Below, in pieces: positions 44,857-52,737 of a DNA stretch of 64,000 nt. This DNA is from Flavobacterium weaverense (GTDB taxonomy: Bacteria > Bacteroidota > Bacteroidia > Flavobacteriales > Flavobacteriaceae), in contig NZ_REFH01000008.1 in NCBI RefSeq assembly GCF_003688495.1, positions 124,001-188,000 of the forward strand, given 5' to 3'. Position 1 is the first letter of the stretch, and every line of letters begins with the position of its first letter. The notes beneath the pieces were generated by a model. The model made no database searches. It worked only from the letters and a program-made list of their open reading frames with translations, and was not told where the DNA came from. Position numbers and translations under genes: made by a program.

Positions 44857-45504
44857 TTATTGAATGTAAATGTTACTAGCTATTTTATTTGAAATCATAA
44901 TTTCTTTCGTTCCAACTTTTATTCTGTAAGAGGAATCAAAACTTTCCTTCTCTATAATTTGAACATGTGAACCCAAAGCAATTTCTTGCTTGTCCAAATA
45001 TTTCAAAAATTCAGAAGAAGTGTCTTTTACTCCCACGCAAATTCCTGATTCATTTTTTTCTAATTCAGAAAGAAGTCTTTTTTCCACTTTTACAATTCTT
45101 CCATTTGCATCGGGAATAGGATCTCCGTGTGGATCTTCAGTAGGATTTCCAAGAAAATCATCTAACTTATTAATCAATTTCTCCGATTTTATATGTTCTA
45201 ATTGCTCGGCGACATCATGAACCTCATCCCAAGAAAAATCTAGTTTTTCAACTAAAAAGCATTCCCAGAGACGGTGTTTTCTAACAATCATCTTTGCTGC
45301 TAACAGTCCTTGTTCAGTTAAGGAAACGCCTTGATATTTTATATAATTGATTAAATCTTTCTCTGCTAATTTTTTTAGCATATCAGTAACTGATGACGCT
45401 TTAGTTTCCATTTTTTCAGCAATTGCATTTGTACTAACTGCACCATCTGAAACTGCGTTTAAGTGATATATAGTTTTAAGATAATTCTCTTCTGAATAAG
45501 TCAT
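44857..45504 (-). CDS. DtxR/MntR-family metal-dependent repressor
   Basis: 215 residues. N-terminal winged helix-turn-helix (about 1-65: YSEENYLKTIYHL, TNAIAEKMETKASSVTDMLKKLAEKDLI), dimerisation and metal-binding domain (about 66-140: RKHRLWECFLVEKLDFSWDEVHDVAEQLEHI, with His/Glu/Cys ligands), and a C-terminal FeoA/SH3-like domain (about 150-215). It resembles Mn2+/Fe2+-responsive regulators. Sitting between an Nramp gene and a ZIP gene on one strand, it probably represses metal uptake when metal is plentiful. Confidence 0.9.
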   Translation of the reverse strand: MTYSEENYLKTIYHLNAVSDGAVSTNAIAEKMETKASSVTDMLKKLAEKDLINYIKYQGVSLTEQGLLAAKMIVRKHRLWECFLVEKLDFSWDEVHDVAEQLEHIKSEKLINKLDDFLGNPTEDPHGDPIPDANGRIVKVEKRLLSELEKNESGICVGVKDTSSEFLKYLDKQEIALGSHVQIIEKESFDSSYRIKVGTKEIMISNKIASNIYIQ

Positions 45505-45550
45505 GTAATTTCTGATTTTTGATTAACGATTTCTGATTTTTATATTTTTT

Positions 45551-45633
45551 TAGCCCAGATAGCAGTGGAAATCCTGTCATTGCGAGGAACGAAGCAATCA
45601 CAGATTGTAACGGATAGCTGGAAATAGCTCCAA
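45551..45633 (+). repeat. Structured intergenic repeat, copy C, with REP-like centre
   Basis: TAGCCCAGATAGCAGTGGAA then ATCCT at the left and AGATTGTAACGGATAGCTGG then AAATAGCTCC at the right match copy B. The centre is not copy B's hairpin but the REP-like palindrome at 45576-45601. It stands between the Nramp gene and dtxR. Confidence 0.75.
45576..45601. repeat. REP-like element 4, nested in structured repeat C
   Basis: GTCATTGCGAGGAACGAAGC followed by AATCAC, the best match to the family core in this window. It occupies the variable hairpin position of the larger repeat. Confidence 0.75.
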
Positions 45634-45640
45634 GAAAATA

Positions 45641-47512
45641 TTAATTTTTGACGATTAGTAACGGAATAGAAATTTTATGTCTCAGTTTATCAACTGTAGT
45701 TCCGAAGATTAAATCTTTAAATCCTGTGTGGCCGTGTGTTCCCATAACTAAAATATCAAAATTTTCTTTGTTAATGATTGTTGGAATTGTTTTGGCTGGA
45801 TCTCCAAAACCTAGTTTTGTACTAACCGTAAATCCTCTTGCTGTCAACATTTCTTTATATTCATTTAATAATTTTTCGTCAATTAATGTTTCATGATCAT
45901 CTACTTTTTCACCGTACACCATTGCTCCTACCGTTTCTACGATATGTATTAAAGTATATTCTGCCGACTTTCCTCCTAATTCAAAAGCACTATTTAAAGC
46001 CACTTCGTCTGAATCAGAAAAATCTACTGTTACTGCAATATTTTTATGCGTCAATGTGCTCGATTCCTCAAATTTTAATTTTAGATTATGAGGTGAATGA
46101 TTTTGGATATCAATTTTTGATTTAGAAACAAAAGGTTTGAAAATGATATACAAAAGCAATACTAAAAATGCCAAGGCCAAAGGAACAACTGTCAACCAAA
46201 GAATAATTGGACTCTCCGAATTTTCTAACCATCCATTTATTTCGTCATAAACCAATTTTATATTTAGTGAAACGATTATTAACGCAACAGACCAGCCCGC
46301 AATTTGAGTGATTTTACTAATGTGAAATCCCTTCATTTTTGTTTTATCGCTGACAAAATGAATTAGCGGAATAATTGCAAAACCCAACTGTAAGCTTAAA
46401 ATCACTTGACTAAAAATCAGTAATTTTCCAGTCACTCCATCACCAAAAATACTAATCACGATAACAGCAGGAACAATCGCAATTAATCGCGTAATTATTC
46501 TACGAACCCAAGGCTGAATCCTTAAATTCAGATAGCCTTCCATTATAATTTGGCCCGCTAATGTTCCTGTAACTGTTGAACTTTGTCCTGCAGCAATCAA
46601 TGCAACCGCAAATAATATAGGTGCCCATTTAGTTCCTAACAGCGGTGCTAAAAACTTATGCGCATCTTGAATTTCAGCCACTTCGTGCATTCCGCTTTTA
46701 TAAAATGTGGCTGCTGCCAAAATTAAAATAGCGGCATTTACAAAAAACGCCAAATTCAAAGCAATTGTTGAATCAATAAAATTGTATTTAATAGCTTGCT
46801 TAATTCCTTTTGGAGTTCGGTCAAATTTTCTGGTTTGCACCAATGAGGAATGTAAGTATAAATTGTGCGGCATTACGGTTGCACCAATAATTCCAATAGC
46901 AATATACAACGCAGCTTCATTTGGCATCGAAGGAATTAATCCATACAAAACTTTATCTAATTCTGGCTGTGCAAAGAACATTTCAAATACAAATGAAACT
47001 CCAATAATTAATACCAAAACAATGATAAAGGCTTCCATCTTCCGGATTCCTTTATTGATTAGAAACAGTAATAAAAACGTATCCAAAACCGTAATAATAA
47101 CACCTTCCATTAAAGGAATATCAAATAATAAATTGATACCAATAGCCATTCCTAAAACCTCAGCAAGATCACATGCAGCGATAGCGATTTCGGCAAGAAA
47201 GTATAAAATGTAATTTACAAATTTAGAATAAGTCGCTCTACTAGCTTGCGCTAAATCGAGTTGGGTTACAATTCCTAAACGAGCACTAAAACTTTGCAAC
47301 AGCAACGCCATTATATTACTCATCAGTAAAACCCATAGTAAAGCATAACCAAACTGGCTTCCTCCGGCAATATCAGTTGCCCAATTTCCAGGATCCATAT
47401 AGCCAACGCTAATCAGGTATGCAGGACCAAAAAAAGCAAGAATTTTTCTAAAAACTGATTTTTTATTTTGCGTCGAAACTGATCCGTGAACTTCCTCTAA
47501 TGATTTACCCAT
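45641..47512 (-). CDS. mntH: Nramp-family Mn/Fe transporter fused to a universal stress protein domain
   Basis: Proton-coupled divalent metal importer, 623 residues. The Nramp part (1-460, about 11 membrane segments) has the metal-site motifs Asp40-Pro-Gly-Asn43 (YMDPGNWATD) and Met214-Pro-His216 (VMPHNLYLHSS). Residues 489-623 are a complete UspA domain: NIAVTVDFSDSD, TLIHIVE, and the ATP-binding signature GTHGHTGFKDLIFGTTVDKL. The fusion suggests transport is modulated by nucleotide, an inference. The dtxR-type gene and the ZIP gene follow on the same strand. Confidence 0.92.
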   Translation of the reverse strand: MGKSLEEVHGSVSTQNKKSVFRKILAFFGPAYLISVGYMDPGNWATDIAGGSQFGYALLWVLLMSNIMALLLQSFSARLGIVTQLDLAQASRATYSKFVNYILYFLAEIAIAACDLAEVLGMAIGINLLFDIPLMEGVIITVLDTFLLLFLINKGIRKMEAFIIVLVLIIGVSFVFEMFFAQPELDKVLYGLIPSMPNEAALYIAIGIIGATVMPHNLYLHSSLVQTRKFDRTPKGIKQAIKYNFIDSTIALNLAFFVNAAILILAAATFYKSGMHEVAEIQDAHKFLAPLLGTKWAPILFAVALIAAGQSSTVTGTLAGQIIMEGYLNLRIQPWVRRIITRLIAIVPAVIVISIFGDGVTGKLLIFSQVILSLQLGFAIIPLIHFVSDKTKMKGFHISKITQIAGWSVALIIVSLNIKLVYDEINGWLENSESPIILWLTVVPLALAFLVLLLYIIFKPFVSKSKIDIQNHSPHNLKLKFEESSTLTHKNIAVTVDFSDSDEVALNSAFELGGKSAEYTLIHIVETVGAMVYGEKVDDHETLIDEKLLNEYKEMLTARGFTVSTKLGFGDPAKTIPTIINKENFDILVMGTHGHTGFKDLIFGTTVDKLRHKISIPLLIVKN

Positions 47513-47528
47513 TCATAACTATTTACTG

Positions 47529-47560
47529 CAAATATAAATATGTTTTTTTGTTTTATACAA
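47529..47560 (-). promoter_or_regulatory. Promoter of the Nramp-USP gene
   Basis: Minus strand: TTG (47560-47558), 21-bp spacer, TATATTTG (47536-47529), about 17 bp before the start codon. Its -33 end overlaps the -33 end of the divergent receptor promoter. Confidence 0.6.
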
Positions 47561-47577
47561 TATTATTTTTAGATTTG
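47547..47577 (+). promoter_or_regulatory. Consensus promoter of the TonB-dependent receptor operon
   Basis: TTTG (47547-47550), 19-bp spacer, TAGATTTG (47570-47577): a perfect match in sequence and spacing to the Bacteroidetes consensus TTTG-N19-TAnnTTTG. Confidence 0.75.
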
Positions 47578-47583
47578 CCTAAA
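47568..47583. promoter_or_regulatory. Candidate DtxR-family operator
   Basis: TTTAG-ATTTGC-CTAAA, a 5-bp perfect dyad with 6-bp spacer, 16 bp in all. It covers the whole -7 element of the receptor promoter and lies 7 bp upstream of the -33 of the divergent Nramp promoter. The nearby DtxR-type gene is the obvious candidate regulator. Sequence-only inference. Confidence 0.5.
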
Positions 47584-47615
47584 TTATAAATATATCCATA
47601 ACTAAAAATCAAACA

Positions 47616-49868
47616 TTGAAAAATCTATTACTGCTTTTTTGCATACTATTCACCATCATGATGACTAGTCAAACTACACTAAAAGGAAGCGTTTCTGCTG
47701 ACGGAATGCCATTGCCATTAGCAAATGTTATCATTAAAACCTTGAAAAAATCAACTGTCAGCGACTCCGAAGGGAAATTTAACATTAAAAACATTTCAAA
47801 AGGAACCTATGAAATCCAAGTTTCCTATACTGGTTTTAGACCAAAGTCACGTAATTTCACGGTTAGCGATAGTACTGATGTCTACTTGAATTTTGAACTT
47901 CAGGAAAATAATACTTTAGATGAAGTGGTAATCACTGGAACTTTAAAAGCTGTATCGCGTTTAGAAAGCCCTGTTCCTGTTGAAGTTTACAAACCTATTT
48001 TCTTTAAGAAAAATCCAACTGCAAACATTTTTGAAGCCTTGCAAAACGTGAATGGTGTCCGTCCGCAACTGAACTGTAATGTTTGTAACACTGGAGACAT
48101 TCACATCAATGGTCTTGAAGGCCCTTATACTTTGGTTTTGATTGATGGAATGCCTATCGTGAGCGGACTTTCAACGGTGTACGGACTTTCTGGAATTCCT
48201 AATTCTTTATTAGAACGCATCGAAATTGTGAAAGGTCCCGCTTCTTCTTTGTATGGAAGTGAAGCGGTGGGCGGTTTAATAAATATCATCACTAAGAATC
48301 CTAAAAACGCTCCCGTTTTTTCAGCTGATTCATTTTTAACGGATTGGGGCGAACTCAACGTTGACTTAGGATTTAAAGCAAATGTGACTGAAGACATCTC
48401 GATGTTAACTGGAATTAATTACTTTAACTACAGTAATCCAATAGACAACAACAACGATAATTTTACTGACTTAACCCTACAAGATCGAATCTCTGTTTTC
48501 CAGAAATGGAATTTTAATCGAAAAAATAACAAGCAATTCTCATTAGCAGGTCGTTATTTTTACGAAGATCGCTGGGGTGGCGAAATGCAGTGGGAGAAAA
48601 AATACCGTGGTGGAAACGAAGTCTATGGCGAGAGCATTTATACAAAGCGTTGGGAGTTGTTAGGCGCTTATGAATTGCCTATCGCTGAAAAAATGTTATT
48701 CTCTTTTTCCTATACGGATCACGATCAAAATTCGGTTTATGGAGATATTCCGTATTTAGCGAAACAGCGCATTGGTTTTGGGCAACTGACTTGGGACAAA
48801 AAATTAAACAATCACGATTTACTTTTTGGAACAGCTTTGCGCTATCAATATTACGATGATAATACGACTGCAACCGTGAAGGAAGACATCAACTGGATTC
48901 CAAGTTTATTTGTTCAAGACGAAGTTGCTTTTAATGAAAATCATAAAGTACTTCTAGGCGCTCGTTACGATTACAACCGCAACCACGGCTCTATTTTTAC
49001 TCCCAGATTAGCTTATAAATGGAAGCTGAACGACAATAATATTCTACGTTTCAATACGGGAACTGGTTTTAGAATTGTAAATCTATTTACTGAAGAACAT
49101 GCTGCTTTAACCGGTTCTCGTGATGTAATTGTTCTTGAAGAATTAAAGCCAGAACGCTCGTTTAATGTTAACTTGAACTATTTGAAAAAACTATACGCTC
49201 AAAATGGAACTTTCATAGGAATCGAAACAACCGCTTGGTACACTCGATTCAGTAATTCTATTATTCCTGATTATGACACAAATCCTAACCAAATTATTTA
49301 TAAAAATCTAGATGGTCACGCAGTTACTAAAGGAATAAGCTCTAATGTTGACTTCGTTTTCACAAATGGTTTGAAAATGATTTTGGGAGCTACTTTTATG
49401 GATGTTTCCAAGACAGAAAACAACATTATTACTAAGCAAATCTTAACAGAACAGTTCTCAGGAACTTGGGCGATTTCCTATCGAATCAATAAACTATTTT
49501 TAGATTTAGATTATACTGGAAATATTTATGGGCCAATGCGTTTACCAACTTTAGGTCCTTTAGATCCGAGAAAAGATTACTCACCAACTTGGAGCATCCA
49601 AAATATTCAGTTTACTTTTAATAAGTTCAAGAAAATCGAAATTTATACGGGTGTTAAAAATCTTTTAAATTGGACGCCAAATAAAGGAAATCCCTTTATT
49701 ATCGCAAGGGCAAATGATCCTTTTGACAAAAATGTACAATATGATGCTAATGGAAATGCACAAGCCACGGCTGATAATCCATACGCATTAACATTTGATC
49801 CAAATTATGTTTATGGCCCAAACCAAGGAATTAGAACTTTTCTAGGATTACGATACACTTTGAAATAA
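47616..49868 (+). CDS. TonB-dependent outer-membrane receptor
   Basis: 750 residues (TTG start, giving a normal signal peptide). Domain order: signal peptide to about 20, carboxypeptidase-regulatory-like domain (about 24-105), plug (about 120-235; NGLEGPYTLVLIDGMPIVSG and RIEIVKGPASSLYGSEAVGG), then a 22-strand-type barrel ending in Leu-Arg-Tyr-Thr-Leu-Lys. The plug holds two Cys (NCNVCNTGD) that could bind metal. The substrate is probably a metal chelate or metal-binding cofactor, judging from the divergent Nramp gene and a shared operator; not proved. Confidence 0.9.
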   Translation: MKNLLLLFCILFTIMMTSQTTLKGSVSADGMPLPLANVIIKTLKKSTVSDSEGKFNIKNISKGTYEIQVSYTGFRPKSRNFTVSDSTDVYLNFELQENNTLDEVVITGTLKAVSRLESPVPVEVYKPIFFKKNPTANIFEALQNVNGVRPQLNCNVCNTGDIHINGLEGPYTLVLIDGMPIVSGLSTVYGLSGIPNSLLERIEIVKGPASSLYGSEAVGGLINIITKNPKNAPVFSADSFLTDWGELNVDLGFKANVTEDISMLTGINYFNYSNPIDNNNDNFTDLTLQDRISVFQKWNFNRKNNKQFSLAGRYFYEDRWGGEMQWEKKYRGGNEVYGESIYTKRWELLGAYELPIAEKMLFSFSYTDHDQNSVYGDIPYLAKQRIGFGQLTWDKKLNNHDLLFGTALRYQYYDDNTTATVKEDINWIPSLFVQDEVAFNENHKVLLGARYDYNRNHGSIFTPRLAYKWKLNDNNILRFNTGTGFRIVNLFTEEHAALTGSRDVIVLEELKPERSFNVNLNYLKKLYAQNGTFIGIETTAWYTRFSNSIIPDYDTNPNQIIYKNLDGHAVTKGISSNVDFVFTNGLKMILGATFMDVSKTENNIITKQILTEQFSGTWAISYRINKLFLDLDYTGNIYGPMRLPTLGPLDPRKDYSPTWSIQNIQFTFNKFKKIEIYTGVKNLLNWTPNKGNPFIIARANDPFDKNVQYDANGNAQATADNPYALTFDPNYVYGPNQGIRTFLGLRYTLK

Positions 49869-50332
49869 TGAAAAAAGCAATTTACATATTTGTATTGTTT
49901 CTTTGGGCAATTCCTTCGGGTTTTGCCCAATTGAACTTAAACACTTTTGAGCAAGCAGAACAGTTATCAAAGGTAAATCCAAAACCTATAGTTGTATTTA
50001 CGCATACAAATTGGTGTAAATATTGCAAAATGATGGAAAATGCTACGTTCAAAAACTCAAAAATTGTAGCAACGCTAAACGAACATTTCTATTTCATTTC
50101 ATTTGATGCAGAAACAAAACAAGACATCGTTTTCAATAATCATACTTTTCAATTCCAACCGAACGGAACAAATACTGGAGTTCATGAATTAGCGACAGCA
50201 TTAGCGACAATAGACAATCAGGTGATTTATCCTAGCTTGACAATATTAGATTATGATAACTCCATTATATTACAACAAGCTTCCTTTCTTTCGGCGAAAG
50301 CCTTACTGCTTATCCTTGACAAACTGAAATAA
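49868..50332 (+). CDS. Thioredoxin-like exported protein
   Basis: 154 residues with a signal peptide (cleavage near GFAQ). The thioredoxin fold has the redox motif Trp-Cys-Lys-Tyr-Cys (HTNWCKYCKMMENATF), like thiol:disulfide proteins of the DUF255/Thioredoxin_7 kind, and a conserved cis-Pro segment (VIYPSLTILD). It shares one base with the receptor stop (TAATG), so the two are cotranslated. It may keep receptor or ligand thiols reduced; inference. Confidence 0.85.
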   Translation: MKKAIYIFVLFLWAIPSGFAQLNLNTFEQAEQLSKVNPKPIVVFTHTNWCKYCKMMENATFKNSKIVATLNEHFYFISFDAETKQDIVFNNHTFQFQPNGTNTGVHELATALATIDNQVIYPSLTILDYDNSIILQQASFLSAKALLLILDKLK

Positions 50333-50345
50333 TTGCCTATTTTTG
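50315..50345 (+). promoter_or_regulatory. Promoter of the lycopene cyclase gene
   Basis: CTTG (50315-50318), 19-bp spacer, TATTTTTG (50338-50345). Only the first base of the -33 departs from consensus. It overlaps the 3' end of the thioredoxin-like gene. Confidence 0.6.
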
Positions 50346-50368
50346 GAGATGATTATGCTCCAATTATT

Positions 50369-51520
50369 ATGAAACATTACGATTACGTTTTTACTGGTAC
50401 AGGTTTAGCTGCTTTGATGACGATTTATAAAATGATTGAATCCGGAAAATTTTCCAATCAATCCATTCTGTTAATCGATGAAAATACCAAAAAGACCAAT
50501 GACAGAACCTGGTGTTTTTGGGAGCAAAAAGAATCCAAATGGGAAAATTCTATTTCTAAAAAGTGGGATTCGGCTTTGTTTGCCAATGCTGATTTTAGTC
50601 GGGATCTTGATTTAAAGCCATATCGTTACAATATGGTAAAAGGCTTAGATTTTTACAATCAAGTGTTCGACCTGATTTCGAAACAAACTAATATTACTTT
50701 TTTGAATGAAAAAGTCACCGATATCAACGAGCTAGAAAATCATATTTTTGTTGCAACACCTTCAGAAAACTTTACTTGTGGCAAAGTAATTAATAGTATT
50801 TATCGAAAATCTGAAGTGGAAAATCAAACTAATTATCCACTTTTGCAGCAACATTTTATTGGTTGGTTTATAAAATCAAAAGATCCTGTTTTCACTCCAG
50901 ATCAAGCCACTTTTATGGATTTCTCTGTGGAGCAAAGAGGAAACACTCGCTTTATGTATGTTTTACCAACTTCGTCTACCGAAGCTTTGCTAGAATACAC
51001 GCTGTTTTCTGCTCAATTATTACCAAAAGAAGAATACGAAAATGAGATCATCAAGTACATTGAAAAACTTGGAATAACAGACTACGAGATAGTCGAAAAA
51101 GAACAAGGAAGTATACCAATGAGTTGTTATCCTTTTTGGAAAAAGAATACTGAAAAAGTACTGAATATAGGAACAGCCGGCGGATGGACTAAAGCCAGTA
51201 CAGGTTACACTTTTAAAAGCTCTGATAAAAAATCAACTCAATTAGTCGCTTTTTTACAAAAAGAAACAGATTTCACTAAATTCCACAAAACGACTAAGTT
51301 CTGGTTTTATGACTTGCTGCTTTTGGATATTTTAGATCGCAAAAACGAATTAGGAGCGTCTTTATTCTCCTCTCTTTTTAGAAAAGGAAGTCCCGCTTTA
51401 ATTTTTAAATTTCTAGATGAAGAAACCACTTTTGCTGAAGATCTTCAAGTGATTTGGAAATGTCCTAAAATGCCTTTTATTAATGCTTTAGTTCGTTCGT
51501 GCAGACACTTATTTCAGTAA
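50369..51520 (+). CDS. crtY: Lycopene beta-cyclase
   Basis: Converts lycopene to beta-carotene in carotenoid (zeaxanthin-type pigment) synthesis. It is 383 residues from the chosen ATG. FAD-binding FTGTGLAALMTIYKM near the N-terminus, the cyclase motifs NDRTWCFWE, FMDFSVEQ, FMYVLPTS and the GTAGGWTKASTGYTF block are all present. A TTG 12 codons upstream would place the start inside the promoter, so the ATG is preferred. No other crt gene lies in the window. Confidence 0.92.
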   Translation: MKHYDYVFTGTGLAALMTIYKMIESGKFSNQSILLIDENTKKTNDRTWCFWEQKESKWENSISKKWDSALFANADFSRDLDLKPYRYNMVKGLDFYNQVFDLISKQTNITFLNEKVTDINELENHIFVATPSENFTCGKVINSIYRKSEVENQTNYPLLQQHFIGWFIKSKDPVFTPDQATFMDFSVEQRGNTRFMYVLPTSSTEALLEYTLFSAQLLPKEEYENEIIKYIEKLGITDYEIVEKEQGSIPMSCYPFWKKNTEKVLNIGTAGGWTKASTGYTFKSSDKKSTQLVAFLQKETDFTKFHKTTKFWFYDLLLLDILDRKNELGASLFSSLFRKGSPALIFKFLDEETTFAEDLQVIWKCPKMPFINALVRSCRHLFQ

Positions 51521-51588
51521 TAAAGTCATGTCTATCAAACAATAACAAAACTTTATAATACAAATAATGGAGTTCTTTTTAAACTTCG

Positions 51589-51596
51589 TAACTTTG
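51589..51596 (+). promoter_or_regulatory. -7 element for the bacilliredoxin gene
   Basis: TAACTTTG matches TAnnTTTG, 32 bp before the ATG. Confidence 0.5.
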
Positions 51597-51628
51597 CTTG
51601 ATAAAATTAATATTTAAAATACAACGAT

Positions 51629-52039
51629 ATGTATCCAGAAGAAATGGTAATGCCAATGCAAGCGGAATTAACGTCGGCAGGTTTTCAAGATTTACATAGT
51701 GCTGAGGCAGTAGATACTGCAATAAAAGCAGAAGGAACAACTCTAGTAGTAGTGAATTCAGTTTGTGGATGTGCAGCAAGAAACGCTCGTCCAGGAGCTA
51801 AAATGAGTTTAGATGGTGCTAAAAAACCAGACCATTTAATTACTGTTTTTGCAGGAGTTGATAAAGATGCAGTTGATGCAGCGAGACAACATATGTTTCC
51901 TTTTCCTCCATCTTCACCCGCTATGGCATTGTTCAAAAACGGTGAATTAGTTCACATGTTAGAGCGTCACCACATTGAAGGTCGTCCAGCTGAAATGATT
52001 GCAGAAAACTTGAAAGATGCTTTCAACGAGTATTGCTAA
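51629..52039 (+). CDS. brxA: Bacilliredoxin (BrxA/BrxB family)
   Basis: De-bacillithiolates proteins, acting like glutaredoxin in bacteria that use bacillithiol. It is 136 residues with the family's Cys-Gly-Cys active site at 46-48 (NSVCGCAARNARPG) and the conserved VDKDAVDAARQHMFPFPPSSPA segment. Flavobacteria are known to make bacillithiol. It is a single gene with its own -7 element and terminator. Confidence 0.93.
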   Translation: MYPEEMVMPMQAELTSAGFQDLHSAEAVDTAIKAEGTTLVVVNSVCGCAARNARPGAKMSLDGAKKPDHLITVFAGVDKDAVDAARQHMFPFPPSSPAMALFKNGELVHMLERHHIEGRPAEMIAENLKDAFNEYC

Positions 52040-52071
52040 GATTTTTGCTTAGGCACAATAAATAATTATTT

Positions 52072-52119
52072 ACCGCAGATTAGCTGATTACTTTTTAAAT
52101 CTGCTAATCTGCGGTTTTG
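52072..52119 (+). terminator. Intrinsic terminator of the bacilliredoxin gene
   Basis: ACCGCAGATTAGC (52072-52084) / GCTAATCTGCGGT (52103-52115), a 13-bp perfect stem followed by TTTTG, 32 nt after the stop codon. Confidence 0.85.
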
Positions 52120-52139
52120 TTTTATAAACACTTTATATT

Positions 52140-52466
52140 TTGACCCAAAAACCAATACAATTTACCGTAATAGATAATGACTATTCTGAGCTAATCGAAA
52201 CACAACAAGGAAGTTATCCTAACTTGATGTTTTTGTTGCGAGATAAATTGGGTTTAGAAGGTTTTGGTGAATGTGGTGGCGTAGGCAGATGTGCCACTTG
52301 TATTATTACTGCGGAAGGAATAACTGGAAACTCTATTATAAAGGATCGTAACGAACCCGCTACTTTATCAAAAATGGGTTACGAAGACGAATCCACTCGG
52401 TTAAGTTGCCAATTGTATATTACTTCAGATTTAGATGGCGCAACTATTACTATTTTAGATTTGTAG
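52140..52466 (+). CDS. 2Fe-2S ferredoxin
   Basis: A plant/adrenodoxin-type electron carrier of 108 residues. Cluster ligands Cys45, Cys51, Cys54 (GECGGVGRCATC) and Cys90 (LSCQL). The start appears to be TTG at 52140: the next in-frame Met (residue 30) would remove the first strands of the fold. The redox partner is unknown. Confidence 0.88.
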   Translation: MTQKPIQFTVIDNDYSELIETQQGSYPNLMFLLRDKLGLEGFGECGGVGRCATCIITAEGITGNSIIKDRNEPATLSKMGYEDESTRLSCQLYITSDLDGATITILDL

Positions 52467-52631
52467 TAGTACTGACATTTTATATTAGACACGAATTGCA
52501 CAAATGCCGCGAATTTGGATGATTTAGAATTACACCAATCTTACTATCAATATATTGGTCTTTTTTCTATCAAATTAATTCGTATTATTGTCAATAGAAC
52601 ACTCAGATACTTCCATTTTTTTTACTCAAAA

Positions 52632-52705
52632 TTGTCATTCTGACGAAGGAAGAATCATAGTTAGTTAAGCAATTTACAAAGATTCTTCGTTCCTCAGAAT
52701 GACAA
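52632..52705. repeat. REP-like element 5 (inverted pair)
   Basis: TTGTCATTCTGACGAAGGAA then GAATC (52632-52656) pairs with GATTCTTCGTTCCTCAGAAT then GACAA (52681-52705): 25 positions, 2 mismatches, 24-nt loop. Each arm is one REP-like unit, so this is a two-unit palindrome (BIME-like layout). Confidence 0.8.
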
Positions 52706-52737
52706 AATAAGCGGAAACTATTCTTTAACTACAACTA

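Noticed and set aside
46707-47213. 168-residue plus-strand frame antisense to the Nramp gene
   Set aside because: Shadow of the hydrophobic Nramp helices; no promoter and no recognisable domain.
50333-50368. TTG start for lycopene cyclase
   Set aside because: It lies upstream of or inside the -7 element at 50338-50345; the ATG at 50369 gives the standard N-terminus.
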